Shown: positions 1 through 12,039 of the stretch, piece after piece
Layout of the letters: each line of letters begins with the position of its first letter
Numbering within the stretch: the first letter of the stretch is position 1
From: Isoetes taiwanensis
Taxonomy: Eukaryota; Streptophyta; Lycopodiopsida; Isoetales; Isoetaceae
Length of the DNA: 64,000 bases
Assembly (NCBI GenBank): GCA_021234155.1
Contig: JAJEKV010000028.1
Span: 17,844,825 to 17,908,824, forward strand
Reading direction: 5' to 3'
The notes under the pieces: model-generated
Seen by the model: only the letters and a program-made list of their open reading frames with translations
The model's database searches: none
Told to the model about the DNA's origin: nothing
Program-made: the position numbers and the translations under genes

Positions 1-10
1 TGTTATAATG

Positions 11-1074
11 CTACATATTCAATCCAAAAAGATTACCAACTCTTTTGCCAATAAACTTTAATTCACCATTAAGAAACACTTTACAATGGATCTGTTCAAA
101 CAACACTTTATATCCCAAATCCACCAGCTGGCATACGGATATGAGATTTCTAACAAGACTGGGCACACACAAAACATCTCTCAATTTTACAATTTTGCCA
201 TTTAAGTCAAACAACTCTAAAACTCCAGTATCTTCTATTTTCTTCAAACCCCCATCACCAAGTTGCACATGTCCTTCTTTCTTTTCCCACTCCTTAAGCA
301 TATGCAAATCACACATCACACTTTTTACGCTCCCCCGAATCTATAACAACAAATTGGTTATTGCTTTTCCTTGGAAACTCAAACATTGCAAGTTAAATTC
401 TTCCTTACTTCCAAGGTGTCATCCTCAAGTTCACCTTCACTACTATCTTGTTTTTCTACCACATTAATACTTGAGCCTCCTTTGAATTTTCCCTTGCCCC
501 TGCCACCTCTATAAGTTCCAGAAAATCTCCCTCGACCTCTTCCCTTTTTAGGGCTTGGGCAATCAGAAGCAAAATGACCTTTGCCTTCACAATTGAAACA
601 TCTAAATTCCTTCTCACTATTGTTTGGACACTCACTCTTTAGGTGACCAAATTGATTACATGCATAACAAGGTCCTACTTTTTCCTCTTGAAAAACCACC
701 TCTTTTAGTCTTACCGCATACAAGATCTCGAGGGTGATGAGCTTCCTTCCGGTAATAGTAGACTGTTCAAATTCTGTGCGTATCATTCTGATAGCATGCT
801 CCTTGGAAGTGGCTACATTTCTGAGTAAAGTTGCCAAGTGACTATTATGAGATACTGCTCTTGCCAAAGCTAGTATTTGATACTGTTCATTCAAGATATT
901 TCCAGCTCCCTCAAGATCTGCAATAATGGAATCAAATCTCTCCAAAAAGTCAGTCAAGTTATCTTTCTCAAACAATTTCATCTTCCTTAACTGTTTTTCT
1001 AGCACATCTATTTGTGAAGAACTTTTTTGTTCATAGTGCTTTATCAAATAATCCCACATTTCCTTAGGCTTCAT
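11..1074 (-). pseudogene. Ty1/Copia retrotransposon gag to pre-integrase region, truncated
   Basis: A minus-strand Copia polyprotein remnant that runs off the left edge. The block at 379-1074 is gag: it begins with a UBN2-like segment (KPKEMWDYLIKHYEQ) and ends with two CCHC zinc knuckles (CYACNQFGHLKSECP, CFNCEGKGHFASDCP) and an RG-rich tail, as expected for an RNA-binding nucleocapsid. The block at 11-319 is in another frame and matches the region between protease and integrase (HVQLGDGGLK, DVLCVPSLVRNLISVCQL). The frame break between them, and the loss of the gag N-terminus between 1,080 and 1,430, indicate a dead copy. The order fits the PBS and LTR to the right. Class assignment is confident; the lineage within Copia is not determined. 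Confidence 0.85.
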
Positions 1075-1436
1075 GCCTCGAAGCCAGAGTTTTAAAAGGT
1101 GCCTACCTTACACATGATTATGGCACGGGCCTCCATAATCTTAGCTTCATCTTACGCTCGAACTTAGAGAAGTTGTCCTTCCGGTAGACACACCTTCACT
1201 GAAGTTCCCCCGCACAGATTGAGCATTACTACTACTAGCGGCTAGGACTTGAATCACACGAGCTAGTTGCACCCCTTCTTGGACTACCATCAAACAAATA
1301 CCACAATTTTTCAAACTCGGTAAAGCTCTAATACTCTCCTTCAGATTTGAAATCCTCCATCTCCTTTAAAAACTTCAATAGAGTTCAATAGATTTGCCCC
1401 GAATCGGGTTGTCATTATCAGGAGAGGATTTAGTTA

Positions 1437-1448
1437 GCTCGATACCAA
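1437..1448 (-). other. Primer-binding site of the Copia element
   Basis: Read on the minus strand the bases are TTGGTATCGAGC, close to the initiator-tRNA-Met complementary PBS (TGGTATCAGAGC) usual for plant Copia elements. They directly follow the inner edge of the proposed LTR. Confidence 0.7.
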
Positions 1449-1790
1449 TGTTAGAATCGAGCTTGGGATTGAACCCAAGTATGTCAAGACTCTGTCTCCT
1501 TCAAACCCCTCCCGCACCTATATTTGCATACACGCACTTTGTATCGCACTTTCGGTAGCATATTTTCTATGACAATGGGTCATATATATATTTTCTCATC
1601 AACTTTGGATATATCCACTTGTCAAATCGTGCATGCCCTTCATATAGAAAGTTTTTCAACTTGCCTAAATAATAGGATGCCCCGTTTGTCCTTATCTTCC
1701 GGCCGTTGACTTTGACCCGTTGACCATCAACCCAAAACCCTAAGTGGCGGGCGGGGGGGTGTCTGTGTGTTTCTAGCGAGCCCAGCAACA
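1449..1790 (-). repeat. Putative 5' LTR of the Copia element
   Basis: The segment begins TGTTAGAATCG at 1,449, immediately next to the PBS, and a TG...CA pair closes at 1,790 (CCCAGCAACA). The inner edge is well supported by the PBS. The outer edge is a guess, because the other LTR and the target-site duplication lie outside the window. Confidence 0.5.
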
Positions 1791-1810
1791 CCCGGGTAGG
1801 GTGTGCCCGC

Positions 1811-1940
1811 TACCTTTGACTTTGACTTTGACTTTGACCTACTGCCACTGCTTCTCATAGGTCTCCCCCATTCAACTGCTTAAATTTGAATAACATGACA
1901 CCATTTAACAACTCTAATCTACTGCCACTGCTTCTCATAG
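1811..1940. repeat. TTTGAC microsatellite and 22-bp direct repeat
   Basis: A short run of TTTGAC hexamers at about 1,815-1,838 is followed by two exact copies of a 22-bp word starting CTACTGCCACTGCTTCTC, at 1,839 and 1,919. This is a local duplication with no coding content. Confidence 0.7.
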
Positions 1941-2010
1941 ATTAGAATATCACATGACACATAATTTTGTCATTTCCAACATTTCTTGATATGCTTTGAT
2001 ATGCTGATCA

Positions 2011-2433
2011 CTAACTAGCTGGTGTCTTCTTTTCTGCATTGACCATGCACATTTGTCTTCTTTTCTGCCTTTCCTGCTGGAAAATATTCCGGGTCTTTTC
2101 TTGTGTCGCCCGCAATGGTGGCTGATTCCAGATAATTTGAAGAACCTCTGGGCTGCCTGCAAAAATAACATGTTATCTACAAGGAAAAAAAATTTAACTA
2201 ATAGCATACTTACATTCGTCAATGTCCTGTTCTGCCAAAAACCTATAAAGGATTAACACCATAACTTCGTCTGAGATAGGGCATGACGTATTCTTTAACA
2301 CTTTAAAGCAATCGAAAAAAGTATCTTCTTCCACAGGATACTTTCTGTATTTCCTTCTAGCACTCCAAAAAAGCTTTTGAATTCGCGCTCGAGTGATTTT
2401 TTCTTTCCCTTCGCTGCCACTTGAGCTTGCCAT
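2011..2433 (-). CDS. Small two-exon gene, 121-residue protein of unknown function
   Basis: Exon 1 is 2433-2214 (73 codons plus one base) and exon 2 is 2156-2011. The donor is a perfect GTAAGT and the acceptor is TTTTTGCAG; joining them keeps the frame open to TAG at 2013-2011. The protein starts MASSSGSEGKEK, has a basic stretch (RARIQKLFWSARRKYRK), a Cys-containing hydrophobic middle, and a Gln/Lys/Arg-rich C-terminal helix (QEKTRNIFQQERQKRRQ). No signal peptide or membrane segment is seen. A TATA-like AAATATAAAG lies about 35-45 bases upstream of the ATG, giving a very short leader. I do not recognise the family. A basic, possibly nucleic-acid-binding small protein is compatible but unproven. 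It could also be an isolated gene fragment. Confidence 0.5.
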
Positions 2434-2469
2434 ACTGACAGACGGCGGAAGATTGGAGCCTGGATGGCT

Positions 2470-3340
2470 TTATATTTAAATTAAAAATGCAATGGCTATA
2501 CAATGGTAAAATTACTTTTTAGACTAATTTTTACTTGAATCTATTTAGAATTAAACATTTCAATAATATTAATTTTATTTTTTAGTGATTTGCTAACAAA
2601 TTTCAGGATAATTTGTAAATGAAATATAATGGTTTGATAAATGATTGCCAAAAAACTATATGAGAATTTTATAATTTACAAATTCTTAGCACTATAAAAA
2701 GAGTTTTAGATTGAAATTAATTAAATGCTAAAGTTTATAGTTTTAATAGCAAATATTAGTTTATTATTGATGAAATAAAATATATTGAAAACCAATTAAA
2801 AATTTAACTATTCCTTTTTTTTAATTAAAACATAAACATAATCATTTAATTTGTTTCATCTAGAACTTTCTTTAATCATTTTGAAAAAATAATGTTTTTA
2901 TCATATAGAGTTCATCTTAGATAAAAATATAATTCTAAAATAAGCAATGTGTTGTCAAAGGTTTTGCGGAGATGGTTTGTACGATTTTTGTTGCTCATTT
3001 GTTATTTGACATACGATGCATTCTCAATTGCAGGTGACGATAAATTAGAAAGTTTGCCACAATTCATAATAGTATCCTCAAAAATGCCTATTTATTAAAA
3101 AAAGTTCTTAATTGATACATGTTGCTAAATAATGCAATGCCTCTAAAAAATACTAGCGATTGTCCAATATGCAATGGTTTGTTCTTTATTTGTGCTGTGA
3201 AGGGTATTATATCAATCATAACTTTACACATAATACAAAGGATAGGCATAAAGCCTTCAGAGTGTAAACAGAGAAATCTCTGATACACATAACATAGAAC
3301 ATTAGAGCAGATGATTGTTGACATCAATAAATTGGTGCAA
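2470..3340. other. AT-rich intergenic spacer
   Basis: About 870 bases of strongly AT-rich sequence with short poly-T and poly-A runs. I see no convincing exon, tRNA or repeat here. Confidence 0.6.
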
Positions 3341-3394
3341 ATATGGGCATTGTAGGCCTCTTTGAGGAGAAATTTCAGTCAGAAGGTAGCCTTG

Positions 3395-4580
3395 GCTGCT
3401 TGGCATGGAGTACCTGTATGATCATTGGGGACGTCATCAGGAAGCATAACTGCTCTGAACACTTGCACCACATTGTTCAAGAATGTTGCAATCCAGGAAC
3501 GAATTTTGGTCAATTAGAGAGTCAAAGCAAACAAAAAAAGTGGACATAAACTCTCTCCAGTGAAGCCAATCAGTATTATATTTTTCCTTCCTAGCAACCT
3601 TGTGGGCCAGAGAACATCTGATGAGTTCGAATTGGAAATTAAGTTTCATCAGGGTAAGATCACACTTCTTATTTGCCAAGGCCACATTATTTCTATGCTT
3701 CCAGACAATCTATAAGGCCATTTGAAGAACAGAGGTGTTAACAATAGAATCTTGAGATTGGAAGAATTGGGATGTACTGGTGGCAGACTCCATATTAGGG
3801 AAATTCAATTTAGGACCAATCTGAGCTGGCCAGTTCTAGAAGCTTTGTACATTGGGACATGTAAAAATATGCAACACACTCTCATCATAGATCTAGAGAG
3901 CAAGTAGAACATTGGACTATTTTAAGATTCCTCTTAATCATGTTGGTATTGTTGATAAGGACGTCATGGAGAACAAGCCATGAAAAAACTTTAATTTTAG
4001 AGCAAAAGTAGGATTTATCGCTAGAGTAGAGGATGCTTTTGAATTTTTAAAGGATTAAGCCTTGAATAGAAGCATGCTTATTACACTTAGCAGGAAGGCG
4101 AGCATGATAAATTTTGAAGATCTTATAACTCCCTTTGATCTTAAAAAACCAATTCAGGGAATTAAAGCTCTCCCAGTCCCATCCTTACTGAGGTAGGGAG
4201 AGTAGGTCTTAACAACATGATTATAGATAAATTTGTTGGTTTTACCTCCTCCCACAATGTTTTGAACCTTCTCCCATAGTATCCATTGATTGTTGGTACC
4301 AATCAGGTTCTTAACAGTCAAAATATTTGAATTATGCCAATTTTTGTAGCAAGTGGGATGGCAGACAGACATCGAAATGGATGAGGAAGGGGCGATAATA
4401 GGAGACCAAAAGATCGACATGTGAAAGTTGGGAGAGACCAACTTCCAGGCTTTAAAATATTTCACATCAGGGGGAAGTGTTAGCAACGCATTCAAAGTTA
4501 TAATATGTAGCAAAATAACAGGGGGTTCCAGGGGGATTTTGATATAGATGTAAAAATAACAATTCTTGAAACCATAGACC
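3395..4580 (-). pseudogene. LINE retrotransposon ORF2 3' end, degenerate
   Basis: The minus strand holds the zf-RVT region that ends plant L1-like ORF2 proteins: a CIFLHVPMY/ESVLHIFTCPNV-like zinc-binding stretch around 3,820-3,900, followed by IVWKHRNNVALANKKC around 3,640-3,720. A preceding block (ILWEKVQNIVGGGKTNKF) around 4,200-4,300 fits the linker upstream of zf-RVT. Stops and frame changes interrupt it throughout. The RT catalytic core is not visible, so this is a 5'-truncated, decayed insertion. The clade is not determined. Confidence 0.65.
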
Positions 4581-5042
4581 ATATATCCCTAAAACAATTG
4601 AATGGGTTGTTATAAAAAAAAAAACATAGATTCAAGATAAAAAATAATCACATTAACTCACTGGATACATTGGTTAAAGTAGTCTTATTAGGATGTTGAG
4701 TTATTTTGGTAGAGGTTCAAGCCCCCGTATTTCATATTCTAAAATCTTAGGCAAAGCCGTATAGAGGTTCGATATTTCCTCAAAACCTTAGGTAAAATCG
4801 TATTTCATGTTTCAAAATCATAGGCGCCTCCAATCATAAATGACTATAAGCGAAACGAGAGGTGCCCAGAGGCCCCAACGTTTGATCTGGCTATAGGATC
4901 GACGAATCCGACAACTGTGGGACTGTGGTAGTCCAGGGTGCACCTTGTTTAGAATATGTAGCAAAATAACAGGGGGTTCCAGGGGGATTTGATCCTGAAA
5001 CCATAGACCATATATCCCTAAAACAATTGAATGGGTTGTTAT
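4497..5042. repeat. Direct duplication of about 95-110 bp
   Basis: The segment from AATATGTAGCAAAATAACAG to GAATGGGTTGTTAT occurs at about 4,500-4,606 and again at 4,953-5,042. The first copy carries an extra insertion of roughly 17 bases. The second copy ends exactly where the hAT left terminus begins. Confidence 0.8.
4655..4740 (+). repeat. tRNA-derived SINE-like head
   Basis: The sequence resembles a tRNA gene body with an A-box-like TGGATACATTGGTTAAAG and a B box GGTTCAAGCCC, about 40 bases apart. No acceptor stem can be paired, so it is not a functional tRNA. A tRNA-derived SINE promoter is the likeliest reading. Confidence 0.45.
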
Positions 5043-5468
5043 CAGGGTTCGAAATTCTTTACAATTTAAGGACAAAATTTTAAGGTATGCTGTGACGAAA
5101 TTGAAAAGGTATGCACAAAATTGAAAAGGAGGGAAAAAGTGACGAAAATGGAAAAAAGCAAATAAAAAGGAAAAAGATAATAATAGAGATGTTTTTTTTT
5201 ATTATTATGTTAAAATTCGTATTTAAATATGATAGATAATTATTATTATCATATAACATATATATATTATGAAAATAAGCAATAAAAAAGTCCTCCTCCC
5301 CATTATTTGAAGAGGATGAAATCCTCTTTGTTCAAAATGTATGGGTCGGAGTCCAATTCGGTAACTTTTTTTTGAGGACGGCTTGTCCTGCTCGTGTAGA
5401 CAATAGGTGGACATTGACAAAATTTATAGGACGAAACATAAGATCATCCTCACGTTTTTCGAACCCTG
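5043..5468. mobile_element. Possible hAT-type MITE within the left end
   Basis: A second inverted terminus lies at 5455-5468 (TTTTTCGAACCCTG), the inverse of CAGGGTTCGAAA at 5,043. The 426-bp interval could therefore be a non-autonomous hAT MITE nested at, or forming, the left end. It contains the AT-rich repeat also found at 8,504. Confidence 0.4.
5092..5270 (+). repeat. AT-rich direct repeat, copy 1
   Basis: About 150-180 bases beginning near GTGACGAAATTGAAAAGG and including TTAAAATTCGTATTTAAATA. It recurs in the same orientation at 8,504-8,655. This copy is inside the left TIR while the second is outside the right TIR. Confidence 0.8.
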
Positions 5469-5691
5469 GTCACAGTAGCTCCGTTGGGCGCGAACAGAAG
5501 CTTCGCCCACCAAATCAAGCCAGGCCATTCCGTTCCAAAACCCAACCCATTCCGTTCCGGTATTCAAATTCCGTTCTGTAGCACGACAGCAGCAGGCCAA
5601 GCCAGGTACGTTTCTCAGTTTTCTATTATTTTGAAAGGGGACAAACCTCTGATTCTATATTTTATGTGAATAATCAGAGAGTTGCAACTTG

Positions 5692-5833
5692 CATGCTGGA
5701 CAATGACATATTTATTATAATACATGGAAGAGAGAACTGCCATTGTGCAAGAAGCTGAGTCTGCATGCTGGAAAATGACATATCTATTATAATACATGGA
5801 AGAGAGGACTGCCATTGTGCAAAAAGGTGAGTC
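5692..5833 (+). repeat. Tandem duplication of about 70 bp in the transposase 5' leader
   Basis: Two near-identical copies starting GCATGCTGG lie head to tail. The second ends at AAAAAG followed by GTGAGT, a good donor. Together with the acceptor TAAAATAG before 5,903 this suggests a 5' UTR intron. Confidence 0.7.
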
Positions 5834-5905
5834 ATTGTCTCTTCTTTGAGATGTAAACTTGCTTTTTTAATCTAAACTTCATTCTTTGCTTCTATAAAAT
5901 AGATT

Positions 5906-8242
5906 ATGTTAACCAAAATGAAGAAGAGAAAGCAGATTACTGGGCCCATGGATTTCTTTACAAAGAAAAAATCTACTGCACCAACAGATGAGCCTGTAGC
6001 TGAACATGCATCTGCATCTAGAGAGCCTATAACCATCAATGATGCTACCGATAAAGAGGTTTCAAGCGACGATGAAGAACCAAAAGATGGATACCGTCAT
6101 TATAATCCTCTATGGAAGAAGACCTGGAAGTGGCTACGATACGATGATAATCGAAATCTGATTTTCTGTAGAGTGTGCAAGAAATGGACTTCTTCAGGTA
6201 ATACACCATTCTTATACATATTTAATTATTCTATTACTTAGTTTTATAACGCATATGAATGTTTGATCTTTTATAATGCATATGAATGTTTGATTTTGAA
6301 TATTACAGGTAATAGGCAATTTTCAAGTGGAGGTTCCAATAATTTTAGAACCTCAAGCTTTCATTTGCATGCACGCACAAATACGCATAAGAAATCAGTG
6401 GAAAAGGAGCAAAATGCCAATGATAAGGAGAAGCATATAGTAGCTGTGGTCCAGAAAATGCATGACAGCATTGATGGTGCAATTCTCAACTTATTTCGGG
6501 CGGCTTACACAGTGGCAAGAAGAAATCTATCCATGTTGGATTTCGCTTACATAATCAGGTTACTTCAAGTTGCTGAATGTCCATCTATCACAAGAACTAT
6601 GTACCAGAATGATCAAGCATGTAAGGAATTCATTTTGAGCATTAGTGTGAGCATACGCCAAACTTTATTAAAGAATATTAAAGCTAGCCCCTTCTTTGGT
6701 ATCCATGTTGATGAGTCTACTGATATTGCTACTCAAAAACATATTGTGTTGTGTGTTTCTTATATTGAGCATGGTGAATGTCATCGGACTTTCTTGGATT
6801 TGTTGAGAGTGCAGGATGCCAATGCAGCTACTTTGTGCAATCAGATTGTTGATTATATATGTGGGGCTGGTTTGGATATGTATAAGATGGTAGGTTTTGG
6901 ATCAGATGGTGCTTCTGTCATGACAGGTCATAAGAATGGCGTTGCAACACGATTGAAAAAGAGAGTGCCATTTTTAACTTCTTTGCATTGTATTGCTCAT
7001 AGAGCAAATTTAGCTGTTGCTGATGCTGCAAAGCTTGATGGTATGGATTGGGCACTGGAAATTGATGGCATTGTTAATGGTATTGCATCTCAATTCTCTC
7101 GAAGTAGCCAACGGTTAGAAAAGTTCCAAGAATTGCTTGAGGAAATGGCTTGTAGTGTGTTACGCCTTGAACACATCAATGCTACAAGATGGTTAAGTAG
7201 ACATAATGCCATAAGCAAGCTATGCGAGGACTTTCCAGCTGTTTTAAGGTATACAGAGCTCGAGTCATTTCAAGTATTCAAGCAGATAACAAACTTCAAG
7301 TTCATTTATTTAATACATTTTCTTGCTGATATTCTTGGTGGCCTCTCTTTAATGAGTAAAGTGTTCCAAGCTAAATCAGTTGATGTAACATGTGTGCAAA
7401 GTATTGTGAGCAGACAAGTAAATGCAATCAAACAATACTATCTTCATGATCCTCAGCCTGATTTGAATGCATACCAAGAGGATAGCAGTCAATTTCCTAT
7501 AATTCCATATTATGGTCCTCCAGCTGGCAAGATGGAAGGGTTAAGGAGCTGCATTTATGGGGATGAATATCAGGGATTCAAGATTGAAAGGGATGTGAAT
7601 GGGGCTGATTTAGAAGATGCTATTCAAAAACAAAAGGCTTATGCAACAGCTATTTGCAAGAGCTTGGAAGCCAGGTTTGAAGACAGTTCTATTCTTAAAC
7701 ATCTTGGAATTTTTTCTGCAGTGAATATGCCAAAAAGTGCCAACAGTAGCAAAAGATTTGGTGAGGAAGAATTGAAAGAGCTCATATCTTTTTATGGAAC
7801 GTCAAAAAAGGTAGTGATTGGAGGTAAGAAAGATATTGTTTCACCTTTGATTGATGGGCAGGCTTTGCGAAGAGAATATGCTGAATTCAAATTACATGTT
7901 CAAGCTAATTGGACGCACATGAAACTTGAAGAAATAGGAGTTGCTATTGCATGCAATGAGGTACAGGCTAACAGTTTCAGCAATGTATTGAAATTGATAC
8001 AGGTTGCCCTTGTTCAGTGTGCAAGTAATGCCATTGCCGAGACCGTGTTTAGCCATCGAACTGCTATAAAAGATAAGTTTTCAAACAGGATGGAATCAAA
8101 GATGCTTGACGCGTGGTTGCATGTTACCATAAACGGTATTGATGATTGTGGCAATTTTGATTATAGTAATAGCATTGAAATATGGAAAAAGAGTGCTAGT
8201 CACCAAATCTACAACGGTACAAGTGATCCTCTTGTACCTTGA
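5906..8242 (+). CDS. hAT transposase, TTF-type zinc finger/DUF4371 family, 741 residues
   Basis: Two exons, 5906-6197 and 6309-8242, join TCAG|GTAATA to ATTACAG|GTAATAGG in phase 1. The N-terminus is acidic and low complexity. A TTF-type zinc finger spans the intron (CRVCKKW, then HLHARTNTH near residues 90-125). The DDE core shows HVDESTDIATQKH and FGSDGASVMTG, followed by LHCIAHRANLA. The hAT C-terminal dimerisation motif is QCASNAIAETVFSHRTAIK near the end. The overall pattern matches the ZNF862/DUF4371 branch of hAT proteins. It should bind the element ends in the nucleus and catalyse cut-and-paste transposition. No stops or frameshifts are seen and the length is normal, so it may be recent or domesticated. 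An upstream noncoding exon ending near 5,828 is likely. The start is the first ATG after the acceptor; a second ATG lies 9 bases later. Confidence 0.85.
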
Positions 8243-8503
8243 CAAATCTGTAGCAGTTCTTATTTTAATACATTATTCTGTCTTTGCAAATTAAAATTTT
8301 TAATGCTATATTTTACTTGTATTGATGGGATTTCACAGTTTTATTAAATTGGACGTCGTCCTACAATTTTGGTTTCGAATTGGACACGTCCTACTCAATT
8401 TAAGAAAGTCCTACTAGTTTTGGGATTAAAAGGACTTTTATATTCCTTAAATTGTAAAGAATTTTGAATCCTGACTGTGACCTGTTGGCAACATAACAGA
8501 GAG

Positions 8504-8655
8504 AGCCACGAAATTGAAAAGGAGGGAAAAAGTGACGAAAATGGAAAAAGCAAATAAAAAGGAAAAAGATAATAACGTGTTTTTTTTATTATTATGTTAA
8601 AATTCGTATTTAAATATGATAGATAATTATTATTATCATATAACATATCATAATA
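8504..8655 (+). repeat. AT-rich direct repeat, copy 2
   Basis: Same sequence and orientation as 5,092-5,270, with a few indels. It sits just outside the right hAT terminus. The two copies bracket most of the transposon. Confidence 0.8.
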
Positions 8656-8659
8656 TAAT

Positions 8660-9186
8660 ATATATAAAATTACTTTGGATGCCCCCATGGAATAGATATC
8701 TATATATTCAAATCGATCTAGGCCGTTCATTTAAAAATTGGTGAGGTGGTGAACACATAGCCATTGGATCTCCATGGGGGGCATGCATGGGCATGCATGG
8801 GGGCATGCACCAAATCCCCAAGCCATTGGATTAAAAGGTGAGAAGAAATCCTAGCCTTTCAATTTTGTGAGGAAGGTGCAAGGAAGGTGCCAAAAAGTGG
8901 TTTTGGTGCAACAAATTATAACCATTAGATCAAAAAGTGAGGACCCTTAACTTTTTATATTAAATTGATATATTTTTTTTAAAAGAGGTGAGGTGGCACT
9001 CTCATTAATAAAAAGTTAGAAAGCATTTATGAATACACTTTCCAAGAAGCTTCTTTTTCTTAATCGCATTCAAAGGCACGTAACTTCCAGTACAGAGGTC
9101 GGATGAAGGTGAGGCCTACGCCATTGGATCCCTCTCATCGAGAGCTTTCCAATGACTAGTGCTTTGGCACTATTCCGTTGCAATTG
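8660..9186. other. Non-coding spacer with GCATGCATGGG repeats
   Basis: A short GCATGCATGGGG repetition lies at about 8,777-8,815, and CCATTGGAT recurs four times between 8,760 and 9,130. No reading frame of note. Confidence 0.5.
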
Positions 9187-10925
9187 GAGTTAACGTGATC
9201 GGATTCTAAGAATCTTCTAAGAATCTTAGAAGTTTACGAAATCTATGGTAATTTAAGGGAATCTAGGGGAATCTTCATGGGATCTTTAAGAATCTAGAGG
9301 AATCTCAACAGAACCTTAGGGAATCTGAAGAATCTCAAGAGAATCTTCAGGATTCTTGGGAGAATCTTTGAGAATCTAGGGGAATCCTCATAATATCTCA
9401 GGAAAGCTAAGAGAATCTACATAGAATCTTGGGGAATGTAGAGGAATCTTGATATAGTCTTTGGGAATTTAGGGAATCTCAAGAAAACCTTAGGGACTAT
9501 GGGAACCTTAAGAGGATCTAATCTATATGAATCTTGAGAGAACAGTTCAGAATATAGGAAAATCTCGATGGAATCTTTAAGAATCTAGGGGAATCTTGAT
9601 GAAATGTTGGAGAACCAAGGAAAGCTTCGTAGGATCTAAGGGAATCTACATAGAATTGTGGGAAATCTAGGTGAATCTTGGGACAATCTTTGAGGATCTA
9701 TGGGAATCTCGAGAGAATTTATGGAAACCTAGGGAATCTTCATAAAGTATTTGAGAATCTAGGTGAACCTTGATAGAATCTAGGGGAATCTACATAGAAT
9801 CTTTAAAAATCTAGAAGAATCTCGATAGAATCTTTTAGATTCTATGGGAATCTTGATGGAATCTCAATCTTCATAGTATCTAAGGGAATCTAAAGGAATC
9901 TCAATAAAATCTTTAGGAAGCTAGGGGTACCTTCATGAAATCTTTGAAAAATTATAGGAATCTTCATAATCATGGAAAATCTAGGTGAATCTTAGGGCAA
10001 TCTCTAGAAATCTAGGGGAATTTTGAGAGGACGTAAGGATATCGAGGGGAATCTTCATAGGATATTTGAGAATCTAGGGGAATCTTCTTAGGATCTTAGA
10101 GAATCTAGGAGAATCTACATAGAATCTTGGGGAATTTATGTGAATCTTAAGAGAATATTTGGGAATCTTGATGGGGTCTTTGAGATTCTAGGGGAATCTT
10201 GATGGAACCTTGGAGAGCATAAAGGATTCTACATATGATCTAAAGGAAGCTTCATAAAATCTTTAATAATCGAGGGGAATCCCTGGGAATCTTGATGAAA
10301 TCTTGGAGAACCTAAAGGAATCTTCATAGAATCTAAGAGAATCTAAAAGAATCTTCATAAAATCTTTGGAAATCTGATGGAATCATGGAGAATCTAGAGG
10401 AATCTATATAGAATCTTAAGGAATGTAAGGGAATCTTGATGGAATTGTGGAGAATCTAGAGGAATCTTTATAGAATCTATGGGAATCCAAGATAATCTAC
10501 ATAGAACCATGGGGAATATTGTGAATCTTGAGGCATCTTTAGGAATGTAGGGGAATCTTCATAGAAATACTTGATAATTTAGAGGAATCTTGATAGAATC
10601 TTAGAGAATCTAGGAAATATACATAGAATCTTGAGAAAACTATGTGAATCTAAGAGAATCTTCATGGAATCTTGGAGAACCTTCTATGATCTAAAGGAAT
10701 CACAAGGAAATCTTGGAGAATCACAAGAGAATCTTTAAGAATTTAGGGAAATCTTGATGGAATCTTGAAGAATATAGGAGGATCTACATAGAAACTCGAA
10801 GAATCTAGAGAAATCTTGGGATCTCAAGATCTTAAGGAATAATGGAAAAATTTGAGGAGAATCTTAAGGAATTTATGAAAATATCAAGAGAATCTTTGAG
10901 AATCAAGTAAAATCTAAGAGATATA
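9187..10925 (+). repeat. Degenerate GAATCT satellite array, about 1.7 kb
   Basis: The whole stretch is built from variants of GGAATCTTGATAGAATCT and GAATCTAGGGGAATCTT, giving a hexamer-level motif and an irregular 12-13 and 24-26 base period. Copies diverge freely and no long open frame exists. A smaller block of the same motif lies at 11,690-11,880, and inverted pieces occur near 35,870-36,020. Confidence 0.85.
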
Positions 10926-10995
10926 TCTCTGTATTTGGCTTCTAGTTGGATTTGTACAGTCCCTAACTCATACAGGCCCTACATAGTACAAAAAC

Positions 10996-11410
<415 letters not shown>

Positions 11411-11477
11411 ATGCTCGGGCCTTGGTATTTTCAACAAACTTTAAGCAAAGGCTTTTAAAATTTTTTATGTTATTGGG

Positions 11478-11535
11478 AGGATTCGAACCCTGGTCATTAA
11501 CCCCCCAGCCCCCCATTCTAACCACTAGACCAAGC
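11478..11535 (-). repeat. tRNA-like sequence, probable SINE head
   Basis: On the minus strand an A box (TGGTCTAGTGGTTAGAAT) and a B box (GGGTTCGAATCCTCCC) are spaced as in a tRNA. The 5' acceptor arm does not pair with the 3' side, so this is a tRNA-derived pol III element or tRNA relic, not a working tRNA. Confidence 0.55.
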
Positions 11536-11689
11536 ATTAATTCTATGAATAATTCATGTTTCAAATATACTTAAGGGTAATATCCTAATTAAGATAAAAT
11601 GGAATATAACATTCTAGTAAGGAAATAGGGAAATACTTCCAAAAAGGGACGTTTTGAAAGTTTCAGAATGTTCCAGAAAGTTCTAGAAT

Positions 11690-11880
11690 GTTTTAGAAAT
11701 TTCTAGAATGTAAAGGAATCCAGGAGAATTAAAGGGAATCTAAGGAAATCTCATAAATTGTAAGAGAATCTAGGAAGATATTTACAAGTCTAAGGGAATC
11801 TCTTAAAATCTAGTTGAATCCAAGGGAATCTTCATAATATCTAAGGGAATCTAAGAAAATCTTGATGAAATCTTAGAGTT
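11690..11880 (+). repeat. GAATCT satellite, second block
   Basis: Same motif as the array at 9,187-10,925. The (TA)n, GC-rich and tRNA-like segments at 10,996-11,690 look like an insertion that split one array. Confidence 0.7.
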
Positions 11881-11893
11881 TTTTTAAGATTTT

Positions 11894-12037
<144 letters not shown>

Positions 12038-12039
12038 AG

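Larger units (their letters stand above)
5043..8473 (+). mobile_element. hAT DNA transposon with terminal inverted repeats
   Basis: Left TIR 5043-5072 and right TIR 8444-8473 match at 28 of 30 positions; the left starts CAGGGTTCGAAATTC and the right, inverted, CAGGATTCAAAATTC. CAGGG-type ends are usual for hAT elements, and the enclosed gene encodes a hAT transposase. The flanking octamers (GTTGTTAT left, ACTGTGAC right) do not match, so the expected 8-bp target duplication is missing or rearranged. Confidence 0.75.
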
